A program made the position numbers and the translations under genes. The notes below the pieces were generated by a model, which saw only the letters and a list, made by a program, of their open reading frames with translations, was not told where the DNA came from and did not search any database. This document shows positions 46,905 to 57,699 of a DNA stretch of 64,000 bases, piece after piece (the first letter of the stretch is position 1; each line of letters opens with the position of its first letter). Location of the stretch: positions 3,720,001-3,784,000 of the forward strand of contig JACGWO010000010.1 in the NCBI GenBank assembly GCA_034509735.1, in the 5' to 3' direction. The stretch is from Sesamum alatum (taxonomy: Eukaryota > Streptophyta > Magnoliopsida > Lamiales > Pedaliaceae).

Positions 46905-49800
46905 CCTTGATGGAGCATTAGGCAACTTACACAACCTTCCAGGCGTCTTATAGATGAACCAGAAGAGGGAGAGGAGGGGGTCGAGGGTTCTGAGGGGGAG
47001 AGCCTGGTGGGAGACGAGGCAGAGGACGCCCCTCCCCATCTTCTAGTTCGTCGACTATGTTGCCTAGTACCCCCCTAACTTTGTAGGGTCCTTCCCAGAT
47101 GGGATCAAACTTCACTACTAGTTTTGAGGCCTCCACTTTTTGGAGTACTAGTTCTCCCACTCGTAGCTTGTGAGGTCTTACTCGTTTGTTGTATGCATTA
47201 AGCATTAAGCTTTTGTATCGTTGAATGCGGAGGAATGCTCGTCCGCGCAACTCCTATATGAAATTGAGGCTTTCCTTGAGCAAGTTATTATTGTTGTTTT
47301 CAGTGTAACATATTATTCGATGGGAAGGCATGGCCACCTTAACAGGTATTACTGCCTCCGTTTCATATACAAAGGAGAAAGGGCTTTCGCCCGTAGAATT
47401 TCTGGGAGAGGTTCGATAAGCCCAGAGGACGTTTGTGAGCTCCTCTACCCAATTGCCTCCGGCTCTTTCGAGCCTCCTCTTGATTCCTTGCAAGAGGATG
47501 TGATTAGTGACTTCCACTTGGCCATTAGCCTGAGGATGGTGCAACGAAGGTTAACCTCTGTTTGATTCGTAAACCTTTGCACCATTCTTGAATTTTGCTC
47601 CCCTGGAATTGTCCATTATCTGGAATAATTTCTCGAGGGAGTCCGAAACGGCAAATAATGTTTTTCTAGAGGAATTTTATAACTTGTCCCTCAGTAATGC
47701 GTGAGAGGGGCTCAGCCTCCACCCATTTTGTGAAGTAGTCAATGGCTACCAGGAGAAACTTTCTTTGCTTGGGAGCCATGGGGAAGGGTCCCACGATGTC
47801 TATCCCCCATTGGGCGAAAGGGCAAGGAGCCAACATAGTGGTTAATGGCTCAGCTGGTTGATGTAGTAATAAGGCATGCCTTTGACACCTTTAACAATGT
47901 TTTACCAATGTCTTGGCAGTTTGCTTCATTGTAGGCCAAAAGTATCCGGCCCTTAGAGCCTTATTGGTCAGGGCTAGTGCCCCGATATGGGATCCGCAAC
48001 CTTTGTCGTGGATTTTCTGGAGAACGTGCATCCCCTCTTCTCGAGACAGACATCTTAGCAAGGGATGAGCGAATGACTTCTTGTAGAGCGTACTTCCCAT
48101 GAGGAGGAACCACACAGCTCGCTTCTTTAGGCGGGCGGCCTCCCATTTATCAGAAGGGATACGGCCTTCTCTCAGCCAATCTAGGAGTGACTGGCTCCAC
48201 TCCCCCCAGGGAGGGTAGCCTGGACCTCCAGGGAGGATCCGGGTTTTGATAAATGTTGTATTGTAATCTGCCGAGTCCGACAGTCCTCCGTAATGCTAGC
48301 CAACTTAGACAGGTAGTCAGCCTTGTTGTTTTCTTCTCTTGGAATTTGAACAATCTGGAAATCCTCGAATTTCGACTTCCACTCGTCAATCCTCTGGAGG
48401 TATTGCTTCATGTTTTCCTCCTAGGCTCCATATATTCCTTCCGTCTATTTGACAATGAGCCTGGGAGTCAGAGTAGGCTATCAGGCGTCGAGCTCTAGCT
48501 TCCTAAGCCATCCTCATGCCCAAGGCCAGGACTTCGTATTCCACCTTATTATTAGAGGTGTTAAACCCGAATTTGATCGCAAATTCTAAGTCTACTCCTT
48601 CAGGAGAGGTGAGGACTACTCCCGCCCCGCTCCCTTGGGCCGTGGAAGATCCGTCTACGTGCAACAACCATACCTTCTTGCTGGAGGAGGGCGAGGTGTT
48701 TTCTGACATGAAATCAACCAAAGCTTGAACTTTAATGGCAGTACGAGGAATGTATGAGATGTCGTACTCACTAAGCTCTATGGCCCATTTGATCAGCCGC
48801 CCCAAGGTGTCTGGCTTCCCTAGGACTTGTTTGAGGGGGTGATTGGTACGAACCCCCACAGGATGACAAGAAGTAAGGGGCCAATCTCCGGGCGGTGATG
48901 ACCAGGGCGAAAGCTATTTTTTCTATAGGGTTGTATCATCCATTGGCTCCATTGAGTACTTTGCTGATGTAATATATAGGCATTTGATGCCCATCTTCCT
49001 CCCGTAGGAGGACTGAACTTACCGCCCCGAGGGTAACCGCTAGGTATACATACAAGGTATCCCTTGGCGTGGGTTTAACCAACAAGGGGAGACCAGCCAG
49101 ATACTTCTTGAGTTCTTCAAAGGCGGTATGACACTCTTCCCCCCACTCGAAACTTTTGGCCTTTCTCAAAACCTTGAAGAAGGGCAGGCTCCTTTCGGCC
49201 GACTTGGCTATGAACCGGCTAAGCGCGGCCATCCTTCCTGTGAGGCATTGTACTTCATTAAGGTTGGTGGGAAAGTTGTATCCATAATTGCCTTGATCTT
49301 GAGGGGGTTGGCCTCTATCCCCCTCTCTGTAACCATGAAGCCTAGGAAGCATCCCCCCCCCCCCGCGGGCGCACCCCGAAGGCGCATTTAATAGGGTTAA
49401 GCTTTAGGCGGTATTTTCGAAGGACGCCAAAGGTCTCATCCAAGTCTGAGACATGGTCCTCCGCCTTCTTGCTCTTGACGAGCATGTCGTCCATGTACAC
49501 TTCAATATGTGACGCCCGCGTTTTTTAGTCCAAAGGGCATAGCCACATAGCAAAAATTTTCTGCTGAAGTGATGAAGCTAACCCTTTTACAGTCTTCTGG
49601 AGCTTGGAAATCTACGCGCATTCTCCACTTTCCTCCTGGTTTAGGGACGAGTACTACGTTTGATAGCCATTCTGGGAATTGGATTTCTTGAATATGGTCG
49701 GCTTCCACCAGCTTGTCTACCTCCGCCTGAATGATCTTGTCCTTTTTTGGGCCAAAGTGTCTCCTTTTCTTCTTGACAGGCTTCCGGCTTCTCTAGCTAG
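46905..49800 (-). pseudogene. Tat-lineage Ty3/gypsy polymerase remnant (RT, RNase H, integrase)
   Basis: Minus-strand reading from high to low coordinates gives reverse transcriptase (WRMRVDF, AMPFGLKNAGVTY, catalytic YMDD at 49497-49486), the RT-linked RNase H region (FEWGEECHTAFEELKKYL), then a second RNase H of the archaeal type (WLLHVDGSSTAQGSGAGVVL). The dual RNase H is diagnostic of Tat-lineage elements. Next come an integrase zinc-binding region (48115-47891), an integrase core with WGIDIVGPFP and FLLVAIDYFTKWVEAEP, and a C-terminal region ending near 46948. Breaks: a deletion between VDFQAPEDCKR and the next RT block, an in-frame TAG in the integrase core, and a frame shift before HHPQANGQVE. 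It stops abruptly near 46905 with no LTR beyond. Confidence 0.92.
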
Positions 49801-49899
49801 GGTTCTCTGAGACCTATGAGAGTCTCCCGCCGTGGGCCCTCTTGATATCATCCGGATAACTCCCTTCCGAGGGGGGTTCAGATCTACCCCCGACCCTGA

Positions 49900-50290
49900 G
49901 GAAACAGAACTACGACCTTGCGTTCTGGGTGGATCAGGGCTGAATTTCGCAGGGGCTTTCCCCTAGTTTTGATCCTTCTTCTGATAGGGGCCCATCCCTT
50001 GAGTTTTTTTGCGACACACGAACTCTTGTAAGTATCCATTCTGGACCAGATGCTCGATTTCGTACTTTAGATGTCAACATTCCTCCGTGGAATGGCCATA
50101 CTCATTGTGAAAGCGACAGAACTTGTCAGATTTGGGTCGTGTGTGCCCTTCTCTGGCACCACGAGGCCGCATCAACAAATGATCACGTCTACCATCCAGA
50201 CGCAGCTAGTTGTGGTAACCACAACACCTTTGGCGGCTATAACTCCCATGCCTCTGGGAGCCCTCCTGGCGGCGGAAGGTCCAGAAGAAA
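49900..50290 (-). pseudogene. C-terminal gag segment of the same Tat element
   Basis: Read on the minus strand it contains SDKFCRFHNEYGHSTEEC, a gag zinc-finger-like motif, followed after a stop by LKYEIEHLVQNGYLQEFV and KKTQGMGPYQKK. This continues from the polymerase remnant in the same orientation. Towards 50290 the reading frame becomes poor and meets the oppositely oriented gag segment. A protease motif was not seen. Confidence 0.8.
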
Positions 50291-50299
50291 ACGAGGGGT

Positions 50300-50708
50300 C
50301 TCCCCCTATATGGATGCCCCCCGTGCTCTCCAAGGGGATCCAACTCCTCATCTCTCTTTATGCATCAATTTGCCAATAGTAAACGACGCTACAAGACAAC
50401 CATGCGCCTTTTTTCAATACAACAGAAAGAAGGAGAATCATTGAGGGAGTATTTCGAACGTTTTAACTTAGTGGCCCTAGAGGTCCCTTCTACTACCTCT
50501 GAGGTATTCACCCGTGCTTTTAATTGCAAGATGGGGATTTTTCAAGTCCTTAGCAAAGAAGCTTGCTCTCAATTTTGACAATCTCCTAGCCCAAATCCAA
50601 AAATACATTAACTTGGAGGAGGCTAGGGAGTATAAGAACGAAGTCTTTGGTGAAAAATCCAATGAACAAGAGGATGAGCCCTTGATCCATGCATCCCTCG
50701 AGGAATAA
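50300..50708 (+). pseudogene. N-terminal gag segment in inverted orientation
   Basis: Plus-strand frames carry the capsid-like gag motif of Ty3/gypsy elements: QFANSKRRYKTTMRLFSIQQ, then KEGESLREYFERFNLVALEV, then, after a frame shift, FKSLAKKLALNFDNLLAQIQ and KYINLEEAREYK. In an intact element this would precede the zinc-finger segment on the same strand. Here it points the other way, towards the tandem repeats and LTR at 50.7-52.6 kb. So this is either an inversion or two elements joined head to head. Confidence 0.85.
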
Positions 50709-51690
50709 GCCTTTCTCTATGGAGGCATAATAAATTCTGGCGCAGGCAGGAGCCTTCTCAGAGACATTCTCCTACGCTTAGGCAGGAGCCCTCCAAGCAT
50801 AAGTCCTGCCCTCAGGTAGGATCCCTTGGAAGGATATTTTTCTGCCTCCCTAGCAAGAACCCTTATCAAAAATAAATCATACGTTCGAGTAGGACCCCCT
50901 GAAGACAAGGTACTGTCAAATAGGTCAAATCATTCTTTTTGCAAAATATTACTTTCATGAGTAACTCTACTTATTGGAAAGAATTCTCAAATGCAGATAT
51001 CTACACTTATGCATTTTGCTCTTGGTAAGAAGACATGTATAAAGCTCTACTTCACAACAGGCATTCTCTAAAGACACAACCCTACTCCACAGTAGGCATT
51101 TGTTAAAGACAAGCCCTGCTTTAAGCAGGCACCGCCGTTTCGTAAAAAAGAGTAAAAAAGCCCTGTCTTCCACACAGGCACATAAGCCTTCCTCTGCAGA
51201 GGCATCCAAGTCTTCATCCGGGCAGGAACCTAGGAACTTCTTCGGGGGACGGTTAAGCTCTATTCCGTACAGGCACAAGAAGCCCTATCTTCCACACAAG
51301 CACACAAGCCCTTTTTAGGCAGGCACCTAAGTCCTTCTCCGAGGAAGTACGTAAGCTCTGTTCTAAGCAGACACTTAAGCCCTCCTCTATGGAGGCACCT
51401 AATCCCTCCCTCAGACAGTTCTTCGGCGAGGTCCCTAAGTCCTGCTCCGAGTAAGCGCCCTCAAGTAAACCCTCCTCCGCGAAGGCACCTAAGCCCTGCT
51501 TCGGGGACACTTATTCCTCCTCTGGCAAGGTCCCTATGTCCTGCACCGAGTAGGCATTCTAAAATAAGCCTTCATCCGTTGAGGCATACAAGCCCTCTTC
51601 CATAGAGAGACATAGACCTTTCTCTGAGCATGCACCTTCTGCAAAGCCTTGCTCTCTATATGCACGAAAGCTCTTCTATTCCTATGCCTA
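50709..51690 (+). repeat. Degenerate tandem array downstream of gag
   Basis: Roughly 1 kb of imperfect units of about 25-32 bp with a core like GGCACCTAAGCCCTCCTC, alternating with CTCCG.GGAGGCA. Dozens of divergent versions occur, with no long open frame. Tat-lineage elements often carry such arrays between their coding region and the 3' LTR, which fits the plus-strand order gag, array, LTR. Confidence 0.75.
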
Positions 51691-51824
51691 CCTATGCTAC
51701 TAATATTCCCTTGCAGGAAGGCGTAAAAGAATAAAGGACTCCCTCTTCGGACAGTCTCTTGTCTCTGGGAAGAGAGAACGCCTCATCTAAAGAGTAACAA
51801 AGTCTCGAGGATCAAAGCTAATAA

Positions 51825-52625
51825 TGTGCATAATATGGCTGGCCCAAATGGCCCAAAAGAAAAAAAAAATAGATCGCACGGGCCCAAAGGAATGCAAGGA
51901 TCAAAGTATCCCCAAGGGGGCCCAATTCGTGCTCCTAGGCCAGGAAAAGACTAGCTCAAGCACAAGGCCCAAAACAATGGCCCAAGGAAGACCCCGATCC
52001 AACCCACGTGAAGGATCAGGCCAGCCCCCTCCCCCCCAAAAAAGAACCAGGCAAGGCCTAGGAAAGGAAGTCTCATAGAAAGGAGGCCCACAGAAGGGGG
52101 TCTAACCCGACCACGAAGGAAGGATAATGTTATTCAGCCATATCCTTATCCAAACAAGGCTCTCGCATCTACTTCCTGGATTTTAAGAGGTCACGACCCG
52201 AAGGACTCTAGGGGGGACGTCTGCTGACATTTCGAGAGTCCAACCAACCAAAAGGTCTTCCTCTTTAAGGAACTCCCTCTATAAATACCGGTCCCTAGGC
52301 TGGTATGATGGGAAGAATGTCATGCCTTCTCAAGCTCAATAACACTTTTCTAGCTCTCAAACTCTTAAATTCTTCCTCAAATTGCACTAAGCACATTCTA
52401 TGCTCACTCTACGCGAATTTTTATTTATCTTCTCTTTACTATCAAGCTTATTTTTCATAACTGCATACTGACTTGAGCGTTCGAGTACTAAAGCTCTTTT
52501 GCAGGTCTCATTTCCTGAATCTATAGGAAATGAAGTCCACTCCATTCAAGTCCAAGATAATCAACCTGATTGAGCGCTTTTTGCTTACATCTAATATTAA
52601 CGGTGAACTCATGTACCCTTTGAGT
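51825..52625 (+). repeat. Gypsy LTR, plus orientation
   Basis: A TG start candidate lies at 51825 (TGTGCATAATATGGCTGGCC), followed by a GGCCCAAA-rich U3, TATAAATA at 52280-52287, and the conserved plant-gypsy phrase ACTGACTTGAGCGTTCGAGT at about 52468, then TTGCAGGT. The end is not resolved because the composite's inner flank and element copy 2 follow at 52626. No second LTR was found in the window. Confidence 0.7.
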
Positions 52626-52634
52626 TATTTATAA

Positions 52635-53875
52635 GGGTAAATTACATCTACCCCCCCTATAGTTTGCCATAATTACCATTACCATCCTGTTGTTTTGAAA
52701 ATTACCATGATCCCCCTAGAACTAATGGCCGTTTAACACAGGACCCCCTTCCGTCATATGCCGTTAACGTTCCATTAGAATTTTATTGCCCAAACTAACC
52801 TTGGCATAGCTGGAAATTAAATTTTAGTATTTTTTATCCAATTTTCAGGGACTAAAATGCCCTTGTGGATAATATTTTACTATATTATGGTATGTAAATG
52901 TTGAGTTTGTATTTAATAAATGGCAAAATTGTTGAAAACTGCAAAAAAAAAAAAAATCATTTATGAAGGTCATATTTTGTTGTTCTTAGATCATTGCAGC
53001 CTTAACACAAAAATGCCGAACCAAAAGGAGTTAAACTAAGCAACTTTAAACCAATCAAATTTTTGAACCATAATAACACTAAAATATACGAAAAAATCAT
53101 ATAATTTTTCATGATTAATCATCTTCTAACACAGTCATCCAAAACCCCCAAATTCTGACCTAATAATATAACTCATGTTTGGGGTTTTCTTTGGAAAACT
53201 AAAATCACACATGAAATAAGAGATAAAATAACATGTAAATTTCATAACTCATTTATCTTTCGAATATTGATCCAAAAAACCCAAAAAAGAAACAAAAACA
53301 AACGCAGAAACTGGAGTTCTTTGAATGAACAGAGGAGAAAAACACCATTTTTGATTGAAAAAACAGAAAACAAACAATATCTTAACTTGATATAACATTT
53401 ACATCTCCAACAAAACATGAAAACTTGGATAGACTCTTCTTACCTGGTGCGTCCAAAACAGAAGAAATGCGGCTCTTTCTACACAACCACAACTGCGAAC
53501 CACCTTCAAGCTTTAGAACAACGATTTCTTGTCTTGGATTCACAGGAGAACTCAGAAGAAACGAGAGAAAAAAATGGTGAGAAGATGAAGGAGAATAGGG
53601 TTTTCCACTTCTGAGGGTTTGTCTTCTTCTTCTCCTTGACAGAAGCAGGAAAAAGCAAAAAACACAAAAGGGCTTTTAAGTAATTTCACCTTCAAAGATA
53701 TTTCTATTTATTTAAATTATTATTTTTAATCTGATAAGGGTATTAATGAATTTTCTATTATCGTTAATTACTTACATAATTATTTTTAATTATAGGGGGG
53801 TCATGGTAATTTTCGAAACAACGGGGTGGTAATGGTAATTATAGCAAACTATAGGGAAGGTGATGTAATTTACCC
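52635..53875. mobile_element. MULE-like element copy 2, right boundary of the composite
   Basis: 1241 bp from GGGTAAATTACATCTA to GATGTAATTTACCC, same orientation as copy 1 and colinear with it along its whole length, including the captured-looking GC-rich segment near 53430-53650. Small indels separate them (the poly-A run is shorter here). Left flank TATTTATAA, right flank ATAATTGAA: a mismatch for a simple insertion. Confidence 0.85.
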
Positions 53876-53884
53876 ATAATTGAA

Positions 53885-54339
53885 ATATGAATTTTGCTAT
53901 CGGGAGTGATTGATATATAAACTATAACGAAATCATCAATAAAATGGCCAATATGCTTCCACGGGACCGTTCTCGATCTCATGTGATGTGAACAACGTTA
54001 TTAGGGTAGTGGAGGTTTTATGGGAATTTTTAGTTTTCAGTGGAAAATATGTGTTTTAAATTTTGTATAAGTTTTCGTGTGAAATGAGAATATATTTGAA
54101 CAGTTAATGAAATTGTATTTTCTATTAAGTTGTGGTGTCAAATTAATATATTTTCAATAAGAACACATATAAATAAAATATATTTTCACTTTAATTACTG
54201 TTTCAAAAATTAAAAACTAAAATTGAAAACATAAACGAACAGATAGTTACTACTTTAAAAAAGTTTCGTTTATTGAAAGCAATCCATTAAAAGAGTTAGT
54301 GGCATGTATTTAATTTTTTGGTTATGCCGATAATTTCTT
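53885..54339. other. Intergenic sequence right of the composite
   Basis: AT-rich, no gene seen. If the composite is an insertion, the base after 53884 originally continued directly from 37169. Confidence 0.5.
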
Positions 54340-57300
54340 CAAGAAGTCTTGGCCAAGAGAGCCTGATCACGGTCGCACTAGTAAGACTTATACAGCTCCC
54401 ACGAATCTTGCCCAACATGGATCTTCAAAACCGAACTCCGTGAGGAGATCGCCTAATCAGGAATAAGCTTCTCACTCTCCATCTATGCGACCATATGAGA
54501 GGAAGTCCTAAATTCTTCGCGGTTGGCCTTCCACCACTCTTGTATGTCCTTCAAAAGCTCGAGACCCTCGACTTCCTCAACTCGAGCCGCAACCTTCTTG
54601 GCCGACCTTTCAGCAAATTGGGATTTGCTAGACCGATAATCCTTACTCTTGTGCTTAAGCTTTCCTTTGCGTTTCTTGGAGCCGCTAGGACCCTCTCCAG
54701 TACCTTCAACAACAACAACCTCGACCTTAGTGTCTTTAGACCCGAAAGCAACAACCTCGACACTGGAGTATGATATTTGGAGTCCTGGTCAACCAGCGGA
54801 GCGGCACCATCACCAACTTTGACTTTAGCAACCTCGGGTGTTGTTTCGGGGATCGTGGAAGCCTAGTTCGACTCTGTCCATGTTGAACCCTCTCTGCGAT
54901 CACCAGAAGATGGGGTTGCAGAAGCCCACCTGCCAACCCTTTAAAATTCGAGCACAATGTGCTCCAAGAGTGTGCCGTGAAGGGCATGGATTCTGTTGAC
55001 AATCCGAGCACTCATGATGATGCTATCTAAAAAGATAAGCAAGTAAGGTTAGTCGGCAATAAATAAAGGAAGGACGTTGCAGTGAAAGGAAAATCATCTA
55101 AGGAACCCCTAATTTGACGGGGTGCTAAAGAGAGACCGGCGAGCTTTAGAACCTTTTCCTCTAAAAGGTACTTGGGCTTGTAATAATATAGAGTAAGGCT
55201 ATTTATGATATCGCCTTCTAGACCACGTCTATGAGTTACAGGTGTTGGTTTGGAAATACACCAAGCTAGAGGAAAAAGCCAGGCTTGACCAGGGGGAGGT
55301 GGAACAAAAATAAGCCTTTCCTTCCAAGAACTTGTTTTCGAAGGAAGTCATCTAACATTCCGAGCAATAAGGTAGAAAAAGCTTCTCTCACCAGAACTTT
55401 TAGAATTTGAAAAGGAGTACAACGGCCAGAAATTGTCGAAGCTAGGCTCGAGGTTCATATGCCTCGTTATTATGACAACTAAAAGAATATGACGAATGGA
55501 ATTGGGGGAGAGTTGCATAGGATAAATGTCTAGTCCGTCAAGTATCTCAACAACGGGTCGAGGTAGAGGAAAGTGAAGACCTGCGTCTAGGTGAACGGTG
55601 GAAATCCCACAAAAATCCTAAGGAGGTCGATGCATCTTATCGAAGGACCTGGGGATGATGACCTCAAAATCTTTGGGGTTAAAGTACTTTGTCTTAATAC
55701 GATGAATAGGGGCCTTAACCTTGCTAATGATGCTAGCCTAATGACTCCTATTCATCAGATCCTGAACCCTAACATAAGTAGGGACCTCATCAGAATTAAG
55801 ACCATGTACTTCAGGTTCGACCTCTATTTGATTAGCCTCTAATGGATGATTCCCTACTTGTCCAACTTCCAAGGGTTCACCCTCTATTGCTTGTTGAATT
55901 TCTAAGGCCATGTCTACCGGATCGTATTGTACTAACCCATATTATAGTAGATCCATACTATTGATTATATTAGCCTATACAATATTATCTCATAGTAGGT
56001 TTACTTTGCATCAGTTATATGGGCAATAATCCAGATACAAAAATAACAGATCGTTTATTATCAGCCACTTCAATTCGGATTATGCCTATAATTACATTTT
56101 TACCCATGCAATTTCAATACCGTCACATCTGTCCTGTTGCATAATAAATGCTAAAACCACCTTTGCAAGCAAAAAATCTGTGTAACATAGAACAATAAGC
56201 TTCAGTTCACATTTTTATATCTAATTTCTTGATCAAGAAAACTACAAAACAAGTACCTAGCTAGAGCAACACAAATCCCAAATCTAGAAAAGAAAGATAA
56301 AAATTGAATGGAAAAAATAATCTACAAATGCTTTGGGTCAGAAAAATCATCAAACACCTTTAAATAGATGCACCACACTTCGCCAACCGCAGTGAACTTC
56401 TAATCCCAGTAGCAACGCCCACAACAATGGCACCTACCTTCCCTCATCCCTTTACTAATTTCCTCTTTCTTGTCTTGATTTTTCCCTCATCAATACCACA
56501 TTCCTATCATTCTTCTTGCCCCTTGTTCTAGCCGCCACAGTCCCACCATTTTTCATAGCGATCCCAAATTCCTTCGCCGCCCTCTCAAAATCATCACCCA
56601 ACTTCCTCACCGGTTCCCTCTTCCTCGGCTCCTCCTCTTCCAATTCATGCACCAACCCAAAAACCCACCTCCTCTTAAACATGTCCTCCTGTGTGTTTGT
56701 CTTCTTAAACACCCATTTCTTTTTTAGATGGGTTTTTGTTTCTTTAATTATAATTTGAGAAAGTATGTTTGAAAGTGAAGGTGGAGAACAAAGAGAAGAA
56801 GCTGGTTAATATGCTTATGAGGAGTTGAAGAGATGAAGGTGAAGGTAGAGATGGAGTTGCAGAGAAGTTGGGAAAGCAAAAACATTAAATGACACTTTAC
56901 ATTAATGTCAGAACATTGATGGAAAGGTAGTGCAATTTTCTTCACATTTAGGGGTAATCTGGACATCTTCCATGTCAGAAACGGGGACAAGGAGGGTATA
57001 AAATTTTAGTAAGAATGGATGTGGGCCCCACATATTAATAATATAGGGAATTCAAGTTGGATTGTTGTATGGCATCTTGTAGGGGCGAGTAAAGGGCTTT
57101 GCTCCATAGTAGCAAACCAGGCATTTTAGAAGTAAACAACCGGCTCATACCTTTTTTTGTTTTTTTTTGAAAGTACAACTTGCTCATACCTATTAACTTG
57201 GATATAGGGGCTAATATATGACTGTAAACATAGCCTAAAGGTATTTACCTGAATAGGATCAATCTTGGGGGAGTTGCTATCCATGACCTTGACATGTAGT

Positions 57301-57455
57301 TCACCAACTATGATCTCAAGGGGAGAGATCGCGGTCAATGTACCAGCCATGTTTGATGGGAAACTTGGCCTTACTTCTAACTCTTTAGACTGGGGACAGG
57401 TCGCAGAAGACCCGAAGGAGCTAGAAGAGCTCAAAATAGAAGAGGAAATAGAGGA
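54340..57455 (-). pseudogene. Antisense ORF of a Tat-type retroelement (Transposase_28 / putative gypsy-type transposon protein)
   Basis: Minus-strand pieces in order: a first exon from about 57455 to 57252 (MASSISSSILSSSSSFGSSA start, then ISPLEIIVGELHVKVMDSNS and PKIDPIQ, ending at AG|GTAAAT); a central region at about 55640-55130 with HLDAGLHFPLPRPVVEILDG, MQLSPNSIRHILLVVIITRH, and WKERLIFVPPPPGQAWLFPL; a C-terminal part near 54600-54340 with LLKDIQEWWKANREEFRTSS. Several stops and frame shifts break it. The central block matches the PF04195 type. Such genes are known as extra antisense ORFs before the 3' LTR of Tat elements, which agrees with the plus-oriented LTR at 57.7-58.2 kb. Function is unknown. 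Confidence 0.75.
56455..56682 (-). CDS. Small uncharacterised basic protein, 75 aa
   Basis: The ORF starts MFKRRWVFGLVHELEEEEPR, continues with KREPVRKLGDDFERAAKEFG, and ends Arg/Lys-rich. Upstream on the same strand is a pyrimidine-rich leader typical of plant 5' UTRs. No family is recognised. It lies between the first exon and the central block of the antisense retroelement ORF, so it may be a separate gene that was inserted there, or a cryptic exon. No membrane segment or signal peptide is evident. Confidence 0.35.
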   Translation of the reverse strand: MFKRRWVFGLVHELEEEEPRKREPVRKLGDDFERAAKEFGIAMKNGGTVAARTRGKKNDRNVVLMREKSRQERGN

Positions 57456-57559
57456 GGCCATCGAGGATACCTTAAAGATCAGAGGACCGAGATCGAGATT
57501 GCTTTTCTTACGGAAGCACCAGGAGATGTATGTTGGCAAGCGAGAAAAGGAGTCAAATG

Positions 57560-57590
57560 AGCTCCTATATATAGGAGATGACCATGAAAA
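57560..57590 (-). promoter_or_regulatory. TATA box of the antisense Tat ORF
   Basis: CTCCTATATATAGGAGC (57564-57580) is nearly palindromic and is followed on the minus strand by a 5' UTR-like leader and the ATG at 57455. This positions an antisense promoter just inside the 3' LTR side of the element. Confidence 0.5.
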
Positions 57591-57699
57591 GGCGTGCGTA
57601 ATGAGGGACGACAGAGATTGCGCCACATCACCATGATTCGACGGTTCGCGAGATTGTAACTATTCAGTAAAGGTAGCTATTTGAAAAGTAACCTCTCGA

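Larger units (their letters stand above)
37161..53884. mobile_element. Composite (macrotransposon-like) insertion with exchanged 9-bp flanks
   Basis: Two direct copies of a MULE-like element (37170-38444 and 52635-53875) bound 14,190 bp of other DNA. The sequence left of copy 1 is ATAATTGAA (37161-37169), and the same nine bases follow copy 2 (53876-53884). The sequence right of copy 1 is TATTTATAA (38445-38453), and the same nine bases precede copy 2 (52626-52634). Neither element alone has a matching duplication, but the whole does. Mutator-like elements make 9-bp duplications, as other elements in this window show. The cargo comprises an FPF1-like gene, two pseudogene sets and a broken Tat retroelement. 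Mechanism (macrotransposition, circle integration or composite insertion) is inferred. Confidence 0.8.

Noticed and set aside
50071..50444. Plus-strand ORFs over the gag junction
   Set aside because: Up to about 50290 they are shadows of the minus-strand gag zinc-finger segment; only the part after about 50300 shows real plus-strand gag motifs.
37161..53884. Inversion between two elements as an explanation of the swapped flanks
   Set aside because: Inversion needs elements in opposite orientation and would leave reverse-complemented flanks. Here both elements and all flanks are in direct orientation.
57265..57636. Plus-strand 123-residue Glu-rich ORF
   Set aside because: It is antisense to the Ser-rich first exon and leader of the Tat antisense ORF, which has a TATA box, ATG and splice donor in order.
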